Below are positions 1 through 7,421 of a stretch of DNA of 64,000 bases, one piece after another; positions within the stretch are counted from its first letter, which is position 1; each line of letters starts with the position of its first letter. The stretch is from JBOFLG01 sp051657745 (GTDB lineage Bacteria; Actinomycetota; Actinomycetes; Actinomycetales; Dermatophilaceae), in assembly GCA_051657745.1 (NCBI GenBank), contig JBOFLG010000111.1, positions 22,485 through 86,484 on the forward strand. Direction: 5' to 3'. The notes under the pieces were generated by a model. It searched no databases. It was not told the origin of the DNA and saw only the letters and a program-made list of their open reading frames with translations. Position numbers and translations under genes: made by a program.

Positions 1-262
1 AGTGCTCCTCACCGCCTCACCCGAGGCACGGCTACGCCGCCGCTCGACCGAGTTGCATGGCCGCGCCGACGACCAGGCAGTCGAGTCGACCCGCGACCAG
101 GTGCTGCGGAGGGACCGCGATGACTCCACCGTGTCATCGTTCGCCGAAGCCGCCGACGGGGTCGTGCTGGTCGACACCTCAGATCTCGACTTCGACGAGA
201 GCGTCGCGGCCGTGCTCGACGTCGTCGCCGAGGCCACCGCCGCGCACCCGGTGCACCGATAG
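1..262 (+). CDS. cmk: Cytidylate kinase, C-terminal fragment
   Basis: C-terminal 87 or so codons of CMP/dCMP kinase, which phosphorylates CMP and dCMP with ATP in pyrimidine nucleotide recycling. The stretch LTASPEARLRRR is the usual core segment of bacterial Cmk, followed by the lid-region RDRDDS and the closing VLVDTSDLDFDE. The gene begins before the window, so the P-loop is not seen. The stop lies 28 bp before the GTG of der; cmk-der adjacency is standard in actinobacteria, which supports the call. Confidence 0.9.
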   Translation, partial: VLLTASPEARLRRRSTELHGRADDQAVESTRDQVLRRDRDDSTVSSFAEAADGVVLVDTSDLDFDESVAAVLDVVAEATAAHPVHR

Positions 263-290
263 GACAGCCCGGGTAGGCGAGAATGGCGCG

Positions 291-1763
291 GTGACCATCA
301 AGAACGCCGCGCCCCAGACTCAGGACCCAGCCGCCGTCGAGCGCGCGCTGCGGGTCGGGCTCGAGGACTTCGAGCTGAGCGAGGCGGACCGCGCGATCCT
401 CGACCTGGGCGACGACGCGTCATCCGAACCGGATGACGCGGGTCCGGCGCCGGTGGTGGCCGTCGTCGGTCGGCCCAACGTGGGCAAGTCGACCCTGGTC
501 AACCGGATCCTCGGGCGGCGCGAGGCCGTGGTCGAGGATGTCCCCGGCGTCACCCGTGACCGAGTGGCCTACGACGCCGACTGGGCCGGGCGTCGGTTCA
601 CTCTCGTCGACACCGGCGGCTGGGCGCTTGACGCCACCGGTATCCACCTGCGGGTCGCCGAACAGGCTGAGGTCGCCGTCGAGCTCGCCGACGCGGTCCT
701 GTTGGTCGTCGATGCGGTGGTTGGCGCGACTGATGACGACGAAGCCGTGGTCAAGCTGCTTCGTCGCTCCGGGCGACCGGTGGTGCTGGTAGCCAACAAG
801 GTCGATGACCAACGCACCGAGGCCGACGCCGCCGCGTTGTGGAACCTGGGCCTGGGCCAGCCTTGGCCGGTGTCAGCGCTGCACGGCCGGGGGAGCGGTG
901 ACCTGCTCGATGCGCTGCTCGAGGTGCTGCCACCGGTGTCGCAGGTCGGCGGTCTGGACGGCCCGGACGGGCCTCGCCGGGTGGCGCTGCTGGGGCGGCC
1001 GAACGTCGGCAAGTCCTCGATGCTCAACAAGCTCGTCGGGTCGCAGCGGGTCGTTGTCGACGAGGTCGCCGGCACGACGCGCGACCCGGTCGATGAGCTG
1101 GTCGAATTGGCTGGGCGCACCTGGCGGTTCGTTGACACCGCCGGCATCCGGCGTCGCGTTCATCACACGCGTGGCGCCGATTTCTACGCGTCGCTGCGCA
1201 CCCGGACCGCGCTCGAGAAGGCCGAGGTGGCGGTGGTGCTCGTCGATGCCGCCGAGACGATCACCGAGCAGGACGTCCGCGTCATCCAACAGGTCATCGA
1301 CGCCGGGCGCGCGCTCGTCATTGCGTACAACAAGTGGGATCTCACCGACGAGGAGCGGCGTCACTTCCTCGAACGTGAGATTGAGCGTGACCTGGTGCAG
1401 GTGCCGTGGGCTCCTCGAGTGAATGTGTCCGCACGCACCGGGCGACACGTGGAGAAGTTGGTGCCCGCGCTGGACACGGCCCTCGAGTCGTGGGAAACCC
1501 GCGTGTCGACCGGGCGGCTCAATGCCTTCCTCGGTGAAGTCGTCGCAGCCCATCCGCACCCGGTTCGCGGCGGGAAGCAGCCGCGCATTCTGTTCGCCAC
1601 CCAGGTCAGCACCCGGCCGCCGCGATTCGTCGTGTTCGCGTCGGGGTTCATCGAGGCCGGGTATCGGCGTTTCGTCGAGCGGCGGCTGCGCGAGGAGTTC
1701 GGCTTCGAGGGCACGCCTATCGAGGTGTCGGTGCGGGTCCGCGAGAAGCGCTCTCGCCGCTGA
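291..1763 (+). CDS. der: Ribosome biogenesis GTPase Der (EngA)
   Basis: Double-GTPase involved in maturation of the 50S ribosomal subunit. The 490-residue protein shows two P-loops, GRPNVGKST near residue 60 and GRPNVGKSS near residue 235, each followed by a DTGGW or DTAGI switch motif and by NKVD or NKWD, then a C-terminal KH-like domain ending in basic residues. The open frame extends upstream through cmk, but that part is an out-of-phase shadow; GTG at 291 gives the expected actinobacterial N-terminal extension rich in Asp/Glu before the first G domain. It follows cmk by 28 bp and is probably co-transcribed with it. Confidence 0.95.
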   Translation: MTIKNAAPQTQDPAAVERALRVGLEDFELSEADRAILDLGDDASSEPDDAGPAPVVAVVGRPNVGKSTLVNRILGRREAVVEDVPGVTRDRVAYDADWAGRRFTLVDTGGWALDATGIHLRVAEQAEVAVELADAVLLVVDAVVGATDDDEAVVKLLRRSGRPVVLVANKVDDQRTEADAAALWNLGLGQPWPVSALHGRGSGDLLDALLEVLPPVSQVGGLDGPDGPRRVALLGRPNVGKSSMLNKLVGSQRVVVDEVAGTTRDPVDELVELAGRTWRFVDTAGIRRRVHHTRGADFYASLRTRTALEKAEVAVVLVDAAETITEQDVRVIQQVIDAGRALVIAYNKWDLTDEERRHFLEREIERDLVQVPWAPRVNVSARTGRHVEKLVPALDTALESWETRVSTGRLNAFLGEVVAAHPHPVRGGKQPRILFATQVSTRPPRFVVFASGFIEAGYRRFVERRLREEFGFEGTPIEVSVRVREKRSRR

Positions 1764-1975
1764 CCCAGCCACCTCACCGTCCCGCCCGCGCCCGCAACTG
1801 TCAGGTGCGCCGGCCGTTGACAGGAGGGTGACCATGAAGGTCAGGGCGTCAACCGGACGCGCGAGGCACCCGCACCGGGTCACTGTCGCGAGCCGAAACC
1901 ACACACGCCAGGCGATTCGGCCGGCTCGTCGGTGGTGGGATAAGGTTTCGAGCGCTCCCGCGAGGGAGCAAGCCA

Positions 1976-2049
<74 letters not shown>

Positions 2050-2063
2050 CGGCGGTTGTTACA

Positions 2064-2105
2064 GACCACGGGCCGTTCCGCACGGGTGCGGAACGGCCCG
2101 TGGTC
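2064..2105 (+). terminator. Perfect 20-bp palindrome after tRNA-Pro
   Basis: Positions 2064-2083 are an exact reverse complement of 2086-2105, separated by two bases. It begins 14 bp after the tRNA and ends 39 bp before pgsA. No T-run follows, as is common for actinobacterial terminators. The likely role is termination of the tRNA transcript and insulation of the pgsA operon. Confidence 0.75.
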
Positions 2106-2144
2106 GTGCCAGGGGCCCCCGGAACCGGCGCTAGCATCGTGTGC

Positions 2145-2744
2145 ATGTCCACGGGGGCTCCGCAGGAGCAGATCAGCACACGACTGCTGACCGTGCCGAA
2201 CGTGCTGTCGGTGCTGCGCCTGGTGAGTGTCCCCGGATTTCTGTGGGCAATCCTCACCGAGCGCGACGGACTGGCCCTGATTCTGCTGATGGGGTCAGGC
2301 ATCACCGACTACCTCGACGGCAAACTGGCGCGCCGGTACGGGCTGGAGTCTCGGCTGGGCCAGTTGCTCGACCCAGTAGCCGACCGGCTTTACATCGTGT
2401 CGAGCCTGACCGGCCTGGCGTTGCGGGAGATCGTCCCCTGGTGGCTGGTCGGCGTGCTGTTCGCCCGTGAGGTATTCACCGCAGCGGTCGTGCTGGTCGC
2501 CCGGCGGCACGGCTGGCTCGGTCTACCGGTCCACTTCGCCGGAAAGGCGGCCACACTCAGTCTGCTCTACGCTTTCCCGCTCCTCCTGCTCGCTGACGGC
2601 AGTTCGCCGGTAGCGCCGCTGGCCGAGCCGATCGGCTGGGCCTTTGCATGCTGGGGCGCCACGTTGTACTGGCTGGCCGGGGCGCTGTACGCGGTGCAGA
2701 TTCGCCATCTTCTCGCCAAGTCGCCGCGGACGGTGGCGCGATGA
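2145..2744 (+). CDS. pgsA: CDP-alcohol phosphatidyltransferase (PgsA-like)
   Basis: Integral membrane enzyme that moves a phosphatidyl group from CDP-diacylglycerol to an alcohol, probably glycerol-3-phosphate or a related acceptor. The family signature D-x2-DG-x2-AR-x8-G-x3-D-x3-D is complete (D55, D58, A62-R63, G72, D76, D80) in a 199-residue protein with several hydrophobic helices. ATG 2145 is chosen because the open frame upstream runs through the tRNA gene and the palindrome. The stop overlaps the next start (ATGA). The position before DUF881-sbp-DUF881-gcvH matches mycobacterial pgsA2 (Rv1822), so the exact acceptor alcohol is not certain. Confidence 0.85.
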   Translation: MSTGAPQEQISTRLLTVPNVLSVLRLVSVPGFLWAILTERDGLALILLMGSGITDYLDGKLARRYGLESRLGQLLDPVADRLYIVSSLTGLALREIVPWWLVGVLFAREVFTAAVVLVARRHGWLGLPVHFAGKAATLSLLYAFPLLLLADGSSPVAPLAEPIGWAFACWGATLYWLAGALYAVQIRHLLAKSPRTVAR

Positions 2745-3721
2745 GCAGCGAGCGACCTGCGAACGACGGGGCCACGTCTCGGCGTCCGGACGCGTCGATG
2801 ACCTTGCTCACCACCATGATGTCCCGTCCGCTCGACCCGGGATACGCCGCTATGGCGTCCCGACGGGAGGCAGCCGGACTGCCTCGGTCCACGCGCCTGC
2901 GGAGTCCCCGCCTCGTGATCGCGACCCTCAGCATCGGCCTAACCGTCGGGGCCTCGGCGGCGAGCCTCACTGCCGGGTCGTCGGGGCGCACGAGTAACGC
3001 TGATCTGGTCCGACAGATCGAGGAGCGGCGCGCCGAGGCCGACACGCTCAGTGAACGTGCTAACAAGCTGGAAGGCGAAGTGGCCGGGCTCGAATCAACC
3101 GTGCTCGGTAACGACGCGGCGGCCGCTCACGCACGCGAACTCGCCGAGACCGTCGGCACGGTCGAGCTCGCCGGGCCGGGCGTGCGGCTCACCCTTGATG
3201 ACGCACCGGGCGCTGACGTCGAGACCGACGATGGTCGCGAGGCCGACAACGCCGATGGGCGGGTGCTCGCGAAGGATCTCCAGAATGTGGTGAACGCTCT
3301 CTGGCAGGCCGGAGCCGAGGCGGTGAGCATCAACGACCACCGCCTCACCTCCCTCTCCGCCATCCGGTTCGCCGGTCCGGCGATCATCGTCGATTCCAGG
3401 CCGCTGAACCGGCCCTACGTGCTCACCGCTCTCGGTGACCCTGATCGGTTCCCGGATTCGTTCGCCGACGGCCCGGGCGGAAGTTACGTGTCGACGCTGC
3501 AAAGTACGTTCGGTATTGCCGTGGACTCCAAGGTTGGTCGGTCGCTGAGGGTACCGGCATCGGGGGGCCTGACCACGCGCTACGCGGCGTCGGGGGATAC
3601 TGGGACGGCATCCGCGTCGCCAGGCCCCACCACCACCCGAGGTGGTGCGACCGCTCGGCCCACGGATAGCCCGACCAGACCGGCCCCGGCCGTCGCCGAA
3701 CCCGGAGGACAACGCCCGTGA
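2741..3721 (+). CDS. DUF881 envelope-associated protein
   Basis: A 326-residue DUF881 protein of unknown biochemical role. An N-terminal basic segment precedes one membrane helix (near residues 55-80), followed by a short coiled coil (IEERRAEADTLSERANKLEGE) and the DUF881 domain with typical phrases such as VELAGPGVRLTLDDA and NDLWQAGAEAVSINDHRLT-like text. The C-terminal 60 residues are Thr/Pro/Ala-rich. It starts within the pgsA stop and overlaps the sbp start, so it is translationally coupled in a four-gene membrane operon conserved in actinobacteria. Confidence 0.88.
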   Translation: MSSERPANDGATSRRPDASMTLLTTMMSRPLDPGYAAMASRREAAGLPRSTRLRSPRLVIATLSIGLTVGASAASLTAGSSGRTSNADLVRQIEERRAEADTLSERANKLEGEVAGLESTVLGNDAAAAHARELAETVGTVELAGPGVRLTLDDAPGADVETDDGREADNADGRVLAKDLQNVVNALWQAGAEAVSINDHRLTSLSAIRFAGPAIIVDSRPLNRPYVLTALGDPDRFPDSFADGPGGSYVSTLQSTFGIAVDSKVGRSLRVPASGGLTTRYAASGDTGTASASPGPTTTRGGATARPTDSPTRPAPAVAEPGGQRP

Positions 3722-4050
3722 TCCCAGCCATCGGTCTCGTGCTGGGCGTGGTCATCGGGCTTCTGCTTCAACCGGCCGTCCCGATATGGCTCCAGCCGTA
3801 CCTTCCGATCGCCGTCGTCGCAGCGCTTGATGCGGTGTTCGGAGGGATCCGGGCGATTCTTGATGGGATCTTCAGCGACAAGGTCTTCGTCGTGTCGTTC
3901 CTGTCCAATGTCGTGCTTGCGGCCTTCATCGTGTTCCTTGGTGACACCTTGGGTGTCGGTAGCCAACTGTCCACCGGTGTCGTTGTCGTCCTCGGCGTCC
4001 GCATCTTCTCGAACGTCGCTGCCATCCGTCGGCATCTTTTCGACGCATGA
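3718..4050 (+). CDS. sbp: Small basic membrane protein (Sbp, DUF1290)
   Basis: A 110-residue, three-helix membrane protein of the Sbp/DUF1290 family. Its sequence is typical throughout, including LDAVFGGIRAILDGIF and the end VRIFSNVAAIRRH. Function is not established; its constant place between two DUF881 genes suggests a membrane complex. GTG start overlaps the upstream stop, and its own stop overlaps the next ATG, both as 4-base overlaps. Confidence 0.9.
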   Translation: MIPAIGLVLGVVIGLLLQPAVPIWLQPYLPIAVVAALDAVFGGIRAILDGIFSDKVFVVSFLSNVVLAAFIVFLGDTLGVGSQLSTGVVVVLGVRIFSNVAAIRRHLFDA

Positions 4051-4808
4051 GCCTGCCTCCTGATGTCCCGAGCCCGCCGAGCAACGCCCGGCAAGCCTGG
4101 GGGCGCCTGGGCCGAGCCGGCGCGCCACGGCTGACCCGCGCGAACCTGCTGGCAATGCTGCTGGCCGGCACCCTCGGATTTGCCATCATTGCGCAGGTGC
4201 GCCAGACCTCACTCGAAGGCCTCGAGAGCCTGCGTGAAGACGAGCTGGTGCGGATATTTGCCGACGTCGACCAGGATGGCGATCGGCTCGCCGCCGAGAT
4301 CAGCGACCTCGAGGTGTCCCTTGAACGGCTTCGAAGCCAGAGCACCAACGAAGAAGAGGCCCAGCGCACAGCGCAACAGCGTGTCGACGCGCTCGGCATC
4401 TTGGCCGGTACGTCCCCGGCGACCGGTCCGGGCATGGTGATCACGATCCGCGACCCCGACCAAGAGGTCGGGCCGACCGTGCTGCTCGATGCGGTGCAAG
4501 AACTTCGTGCGGCGGGCGCGGAGGCAATCCAGATCGGCACGGTTCGAGTGGTGGCCTCGACCTGGTTCGCCGACGCGGACGGCGGCGTCTCGGTATCTGG
4601 AAAGGCGGTCCCGCCGCCGTACGTCGTTCGGGCAATCGGCGACGGCAACACCCTTGCCGGTGCGATGCAAATTCCCGGTGGCGTTACCGCGACAGTTCGG
4701 CGCGCCGGCGGGGATGCCGAGATTGATATTCGTGACGTGGTCGAGGTCGACGCGTTGCTGGCACCGGACCCACCTCAGTACGCTCGCCCTGTGCCCAGCT
4801 CGTCCTAG
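4047..4808 (+). CDS. DUF881 protein (second copy)
   Basis: A 253-residue paralogue of the upstream DUF881 gene: cytoplasmic N terminus, one membrane helix (LLAMLLAGTLGFAIIAQV), a coiled coil with heptad leucines (LAAEISDLEVSLERLRSQ), and a DUF881 domain ending in DIRDVVEVDALL. The two copies probably form a heteromeric membrane assembly with Sbp, which is inference from order only. The transcript may continue into gcvH 46 bp downstream. A short hairpin (GTTCC/GGAAC) lies in that gap. Confidence 0.88.
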   Translation: MSLPPDVPSPPSNARQAWGRLGRAGAPRLTRANLLAMLLAGTLGFAIIAQVRQTSLEGLESLREDELVRIFADVDQDGDRLAAEISDLEVSLERLRSQSTNEEEAQRTAQQRVDALGILAGTSPATGPGMVITIRDPDQEVGPTVLLDAVQELRAAGAEAIQIGTVRVVASTWFADADGGVSVSGKAVPPPYVVRAIGDGNTLAGAMQIPGGVTATVRRAGGDAEIDIRDVVEVDALLAPDPPQYARPVPSSS

Positions 4809-4854
4809 GCACGGTGTTGTCGTTCCTTGGGAACCCGATCGTCACAGGAGGACC

Positions 4855-5241
4855 ATGACCGAGCTCGAGTACCCTGCCGCTTTGCAGTACACCGCTGAGC
4901 ACGAATGGGTGCGCACCGACGGCGACACTGCTCGCGTCGGGATCACCTCGTACGCCCAGCAAGCCCTGGGTGATGTCGTGTACGTCAGCCTCCCCGCCGT
5001 CGGCGACTCAGTGGTAGCCGGCGACACGTGCGGGGAGGTCGAATCGACGAAGTCGGTGAGTGACCTGTACGCCCCAGTGTCGGGCACCGTGACTGCGGTC
5101 AACATCGCCCTGGACACGACGCCGGAGTTGGTCAACTCCGACCCATACGGCGAGGGCTGGATGTACGAGTTGACCCCGGATGACGCGGCCGACCTCGATG
5201 GGTTGCTCGACGTCACTGCCTACACCACTGACCTGTCCTGA
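4855..5241 (+). CDS. gcvH: Glycine cleavage system H protein
   Basis: Lipoyl carrier that shuttles the methylamine group between the P and T proteins of glycine cleavage. The 128-residue protein has the lipoyl-lysine motif GEVESTKSVSD with the attachment Lys at residue 66, and the usual EHEWVR and NSDPYGEGWM signatures. An AGGAGG box at 4846-4851, only three bases before the ATG, fixes the start. gcvP lies 2.2 kb downstream; gcvT is not in the window. Confidence 0.96.
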   Translation: MTELEYPAALQYTAEHEWVRTDGDTARVGITSYAQQALGDVVYVSLPAVGDSVVAGDTCGEVESTKSVSDLYAPVSGTVTAVNIALDTTPELVNSDPYGEGWMYELTPDDAADLDGLLDVTAYTTDLS

Positions 5242-5353
5242 TCTCATCATCTCCGGCGGCACTCGATGGCGGCCGCGATCCTGGACTGGGCCGGGGCCAC
5301 ATCGGTGATCTAAGGTGTGGCATTCGGGTGTCACAGTGGAGGAAGGAGGCGAG

Positions 5354-5812
5354 ATGAGCGCTGACGAACATGGCGGCGACGTACGGCCTGGGCTGGAGCC
5401 CACCACCATGCAACTCGAGGCCGTCGATACGGCCGAGCCGGCGGATGTCGTCCCGGAGTCGGAGCATGTCCTTACCAAGGCGGATCTCGCGACCGTCGAT
5501 GCGCTGCGCCCGGGTACAGCTCTGCTTGTCGTCCTTCGTGGACCGAATACCGGCGCCCGCTTCCTCCTCGATGACGACGAGGTGACCTCGGGCCGTCATC
5601 CAGAGAGCGACATTTTCCTGGACGACGTCACCGTCTCGCGCAAGCACGCCATGTTCCGGCGTGGCGCGGACTCGTATGTCGTCCACGACATCGGGTCGCT
5701 TAACGGCACCTACGTGAACCGTCGACTGGTCGACGAAGTAGCCCTCGCGACGGGCGACGAGGTGCAGATCGGCAAGTTCCGGCTGGTCTTCTACGCCGCA
5801 GCCCGCGGCTGA
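5354..5812 (+). CDS. garA: FHA-domain regulator GarA/OdhI-like
   Basis: A 152-residue protein with one forkhead-associated domain (about residues 55-148) that binds phosphothreonine; GarA/OdhI orthologues inhibit 2-oxoglutarate dehydrogenase and glutamate metabolism according to kinase input. The FHA signature SGRHPESDIF, VSRKH and SLNGTYVN is complete (R81, S95, H98, N117). The N-terminal kinase target motif, normally ETTSVF, is replaced by PTTMQL (T17-T18), so phosphorylation control may differ. Start is set by GGAAGGAGGC just upstream. A TAAGGT box about 50 bp upstream could be a -10 element. Confidence 0.88.
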   Translation: MSADEHGGDVRPGLEPTTMQLEAVDTAEPADVVPESEHVLTKADLATVDALRPGTALLVVLRGPNTGARFLLDDDEVTSGRHPESDIFLDDVTVSRKHAMFRRGADSYVVHDIGSLNGTYVNRRLVDEVALATGDEVQIGKFRLVFYAAARG

Positions 5813-5872
5813 GCCGAGCTCCCCACGAACGCCGGGCTCAGGTCGCACCTGTCCGCACGGTACGGTTGCCGG

Positions 5873-6397
5873 GTGAAGTTGTTGGATGTCCTCGGGGTGC
5901 GGGTCGAGATGCCGACCAACCAGCCGATCGTCCTGCTTCGCGAACGTGGCGGAACTCGCTACCTCCCGATCTGGATCGGCGCTGCGGAGGCAACCGCTAT
6001 CGCCTATGCCCAGCAGGGGGTCGTTCCGCCACGGCCGCTTACGCATGACCTCCTCCGCAATGTCATTGAGTGCCTCGGCCACCGACTCACCCGCGTCCGG
6101 ATCACTGAACTGCGAGACGGCGTCTTCCACGCCATGCTCGATCTGGACGGTGGCGCCGATAGCGGTGGCACCGATGTGGAGTCCCGCTCGTCAGACGCCA
6201 TCGCTCTTGCGCTGCGTACTGGCGCTGACATCGTCGCCGACGAGGCACTTCTGGACGAAGCAGGTGTCGAGATGGCCGACACCGAGGACGACGAGGTCGA
6301 GAAGTTCAAGGAGTTTCTCGACCATGTGTCGGCCGACGACTTCGACACCCAGCATGGCGCGGGTGGCGCGGCTCCGGACCCGGGCCCCTCGTCGTAG
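5873..6397 (+). CDS. Bifunctional nuclease family protein (DUF151)
   Basis: A 174-residue BFN/DUF151 protein, orthologous by context to mycobacterial Rv1829. The domain has the family phrases YLPIWIGAAEATAIA, RPLTHDLLRNV and SRSSDAIALALR, followed by an acidic C-terminal tail. Plant members have DNase/RNase activity; the bacterial role is not established. It starts 60 bp after garA. In most actinobacteria the MerR-type gene ftsR lies between garA and this gene, and it is missing here. Confidence 0.87.
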   Translation: MKLLDVLGVRVEMPTNQPIVLLRERGGTRYLPIWIGAAEATAIAYAQQGVVPPRPLTHDLLRNVIECLGHRLTRVRITELRDGVFHAMLDLDGGADSGGTDVESRSSDAIALALRTGADIVADEALLDEAGVEMADTEDDEVEKFKEFLDHVSADDFDTQHGAGGAAPDPGPSS

Positions 6398-6504
6398 GTC
6401 CACTCGTCATCTGGGCTTGGTCCGAATAGGCATCCGCATCTGACGGATGCTCGGACCGAGTGCCGACACGCCGGCCGATGTCGTCTGCGAGATGATCGCT
6501 TTCT

Positions 6505-6538
6505 GTCACATTCGATTCTGGAGTCACATCCGTCACAT
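6505..6538 (+). promoter_or_regulatory. Three direct GTCACAT repeats upstream of merR
   Basis: GTCACAT occurs at 6505-6511, 6523-6529 and 6532-6538, all on the same strand and spaced by 18 and 9 bp, in the 216-bp non-coding gap before the MerR regulator. The rest of the gap shows no gene. Direct repeats at helical-scale spacing suggest an operator, possibly for autoregulation; the binding protein is unknown. Confidence 0.4.
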
Positions 6539-6613
6539 GATCGACCGTGGTGCCGACGCGTCGTCGTCGTCGCGGCGTATCGTCATCGTGTTCTGGACAC
6601 CGAGGAGGTTGCC

Positions 6614-7186
6614 GTGGGTTCCACGGGCGAGGCCACGCGCGGCCGGATGTCGGTAGCCGCGCAAGGCGTACTGTTCTCCGACCTCGCTGAGTTCGACGAG
6701 GAGGCCGGGTATCGCGGGCCCACCGCGTGCACCGCCGCAGGGATTACCTATCGACAACTCGACTACTGGGCCCGAACCGGCCTGGTCGAACCCTCGGTCC
6801 GCTCGGCCGGAGGATCGGGAACCCAACGACTGTACGGTTTCCGCGACATCGTCGTGCTCAAGGTAGTCAAGCGGCTCCTCGACACCGGGGTATCCCTCCA
6901 GCAGATTCGGGTGTCGATCGAGGTCCTGCGGGAGCGCGGCGTCGACGACCTCGCACACATCACCCTGATGAGCGACGGTGCGTCGGTGTACGAGTGCACA
7001 TCGACTGACGAGGTCATTGACCTGCTGCAGCATGGCCAGGGCGTCTTCGGGATCGCTGTCGGGCGGGTCTGGCGCGAGGTGGAGGGCGAACTCTCCCACC
7101 TGCCCAGTGAGCGCCCGGAGCACGAAACGGGGGTGCCGCAGTCCGGCGACGAACTCGGCGCGCGCCGGGCGGCCCGGTTGGCCTGA
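6614..7186 (+). CDS. MerR-family regulator (Rv1830/ResR-like)
   Basis: A 190-residue MerR-type DNA-binding protein. The winged helix spans about residues 35-105 (GYRGPTACTAAGITYRQLDYWARTGLV, then the wing GSGTQRLYGFRDIVVLK), followed by the dimer helix and a domain with SDGASVYECTS and QGVFGIAVG, all typical of the Rv1830 group that affects division and growth recovery in mycobacteria. No Cys-rich metal loop is present. GTG start has GAGGAGG at 6602-6608. It precedes gcvP but is separated from it by a hairpin and the riboswitch. Confidence 0.87.
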   Translation: MGSTGEATRGRMSVAAQGVLFSDLAEFDEEAGYRGPTACTAAGITYRQLDYWARTGLVEPSVRSAGGSGTQRLYGFRDIVVLKVVKRLLDTGVSLQQIRVSIEVLRERGVDDLAHITLMSDGASVYECTSTDEVIDLLQHGQGVFGIAVGRVWREVEGELSHLPSERPEHETGVPQSGDELGARRAARLA

Positions 7187-7193
7187 CCGGGCC
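7171..7193 (+). terminator. Hairpin at the end of merR
   Basis: GGCCCGGT (7171-7178) pairs exactly with ACCGGGCC (7186-7193) across a 7-base loop and spans the merR stop codon. There is no U-run. It probably ends merR transcription before the gcvP leader. Confidence 0.5.
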
Positions 7194-7242
7194 GGGCTGG
7201 CCCAACGCATCGTCGGTGGTAAATTCGGCGCTGCTGCACACA

Positions 7243-7328
7243 CCGTGTGGGAGAGTCCCCGGCGCATCACGTCGGGGCGCCGAAGGGGCAATTCTCCCCA
7301 GAACCTCTCAGGCTCAAGGACCACACGG
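7243..7328 (+). ncRNA. Glycine riboswitch, single aptamer, upstream of gcvP
   Basis: The glycine aptamer core is clear: GGGAGAG (7249-7255), GCCGAAGGGGCAA (7279-7291) and CCTCTCAGGCTCAAGGAC (7304-7321). An 8-bp P1 stem closes it, CCGTGTGG (7243-7250) with CCACACGG (7321-7328). Only one full aptamer is seen, followed by a partial tail CACCTCTGAAG like the remnant of a second one. Established knowledge: glycine binding by this RNA class turns on gcv genes. The Shine-Dalgarno of gcvP can pair with the aptamer strand (see next entry), so control is probably translational. Confidence 0.93.
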
Positions 7329-7407
7329 CACAGGCACCTCTGAAGCGCGCCGGCATTGCTCGGCTCGACAACAGAGGGGGAGCGACGAGCCGCACCGTCC
7401 GCCCCCC

Positions 7408-7416
7408 GAGAGGTTC
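7408..7416 (+). promoter_or_regulatory. gcvP ribosome binding site, complementary to the aptamer
   Basis: GAGAGGTTC lies six bases before the gcvP ATG and contains the GAGAGG ribosome binding site. It is an exact reverse complement of GAACCTCTC at 7301-7309 inside the riboswitch. In the glycine-bound fold that strand should pair with the aptamer's own GAGAG (7251-7255), leaving the site free. The longer gcvP reading frame that starts at 7356 would begin inside the leader, so this site decides the ATG at 7422. Confidence 0.6.
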
Positions 7417-7421
7417 CCTCG

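Noticed and set aside
57..290. N-terminal extension of der from position 57
   Set aside because: This part is cmk read in another frame; GTG 291 gives the conserved Der start.
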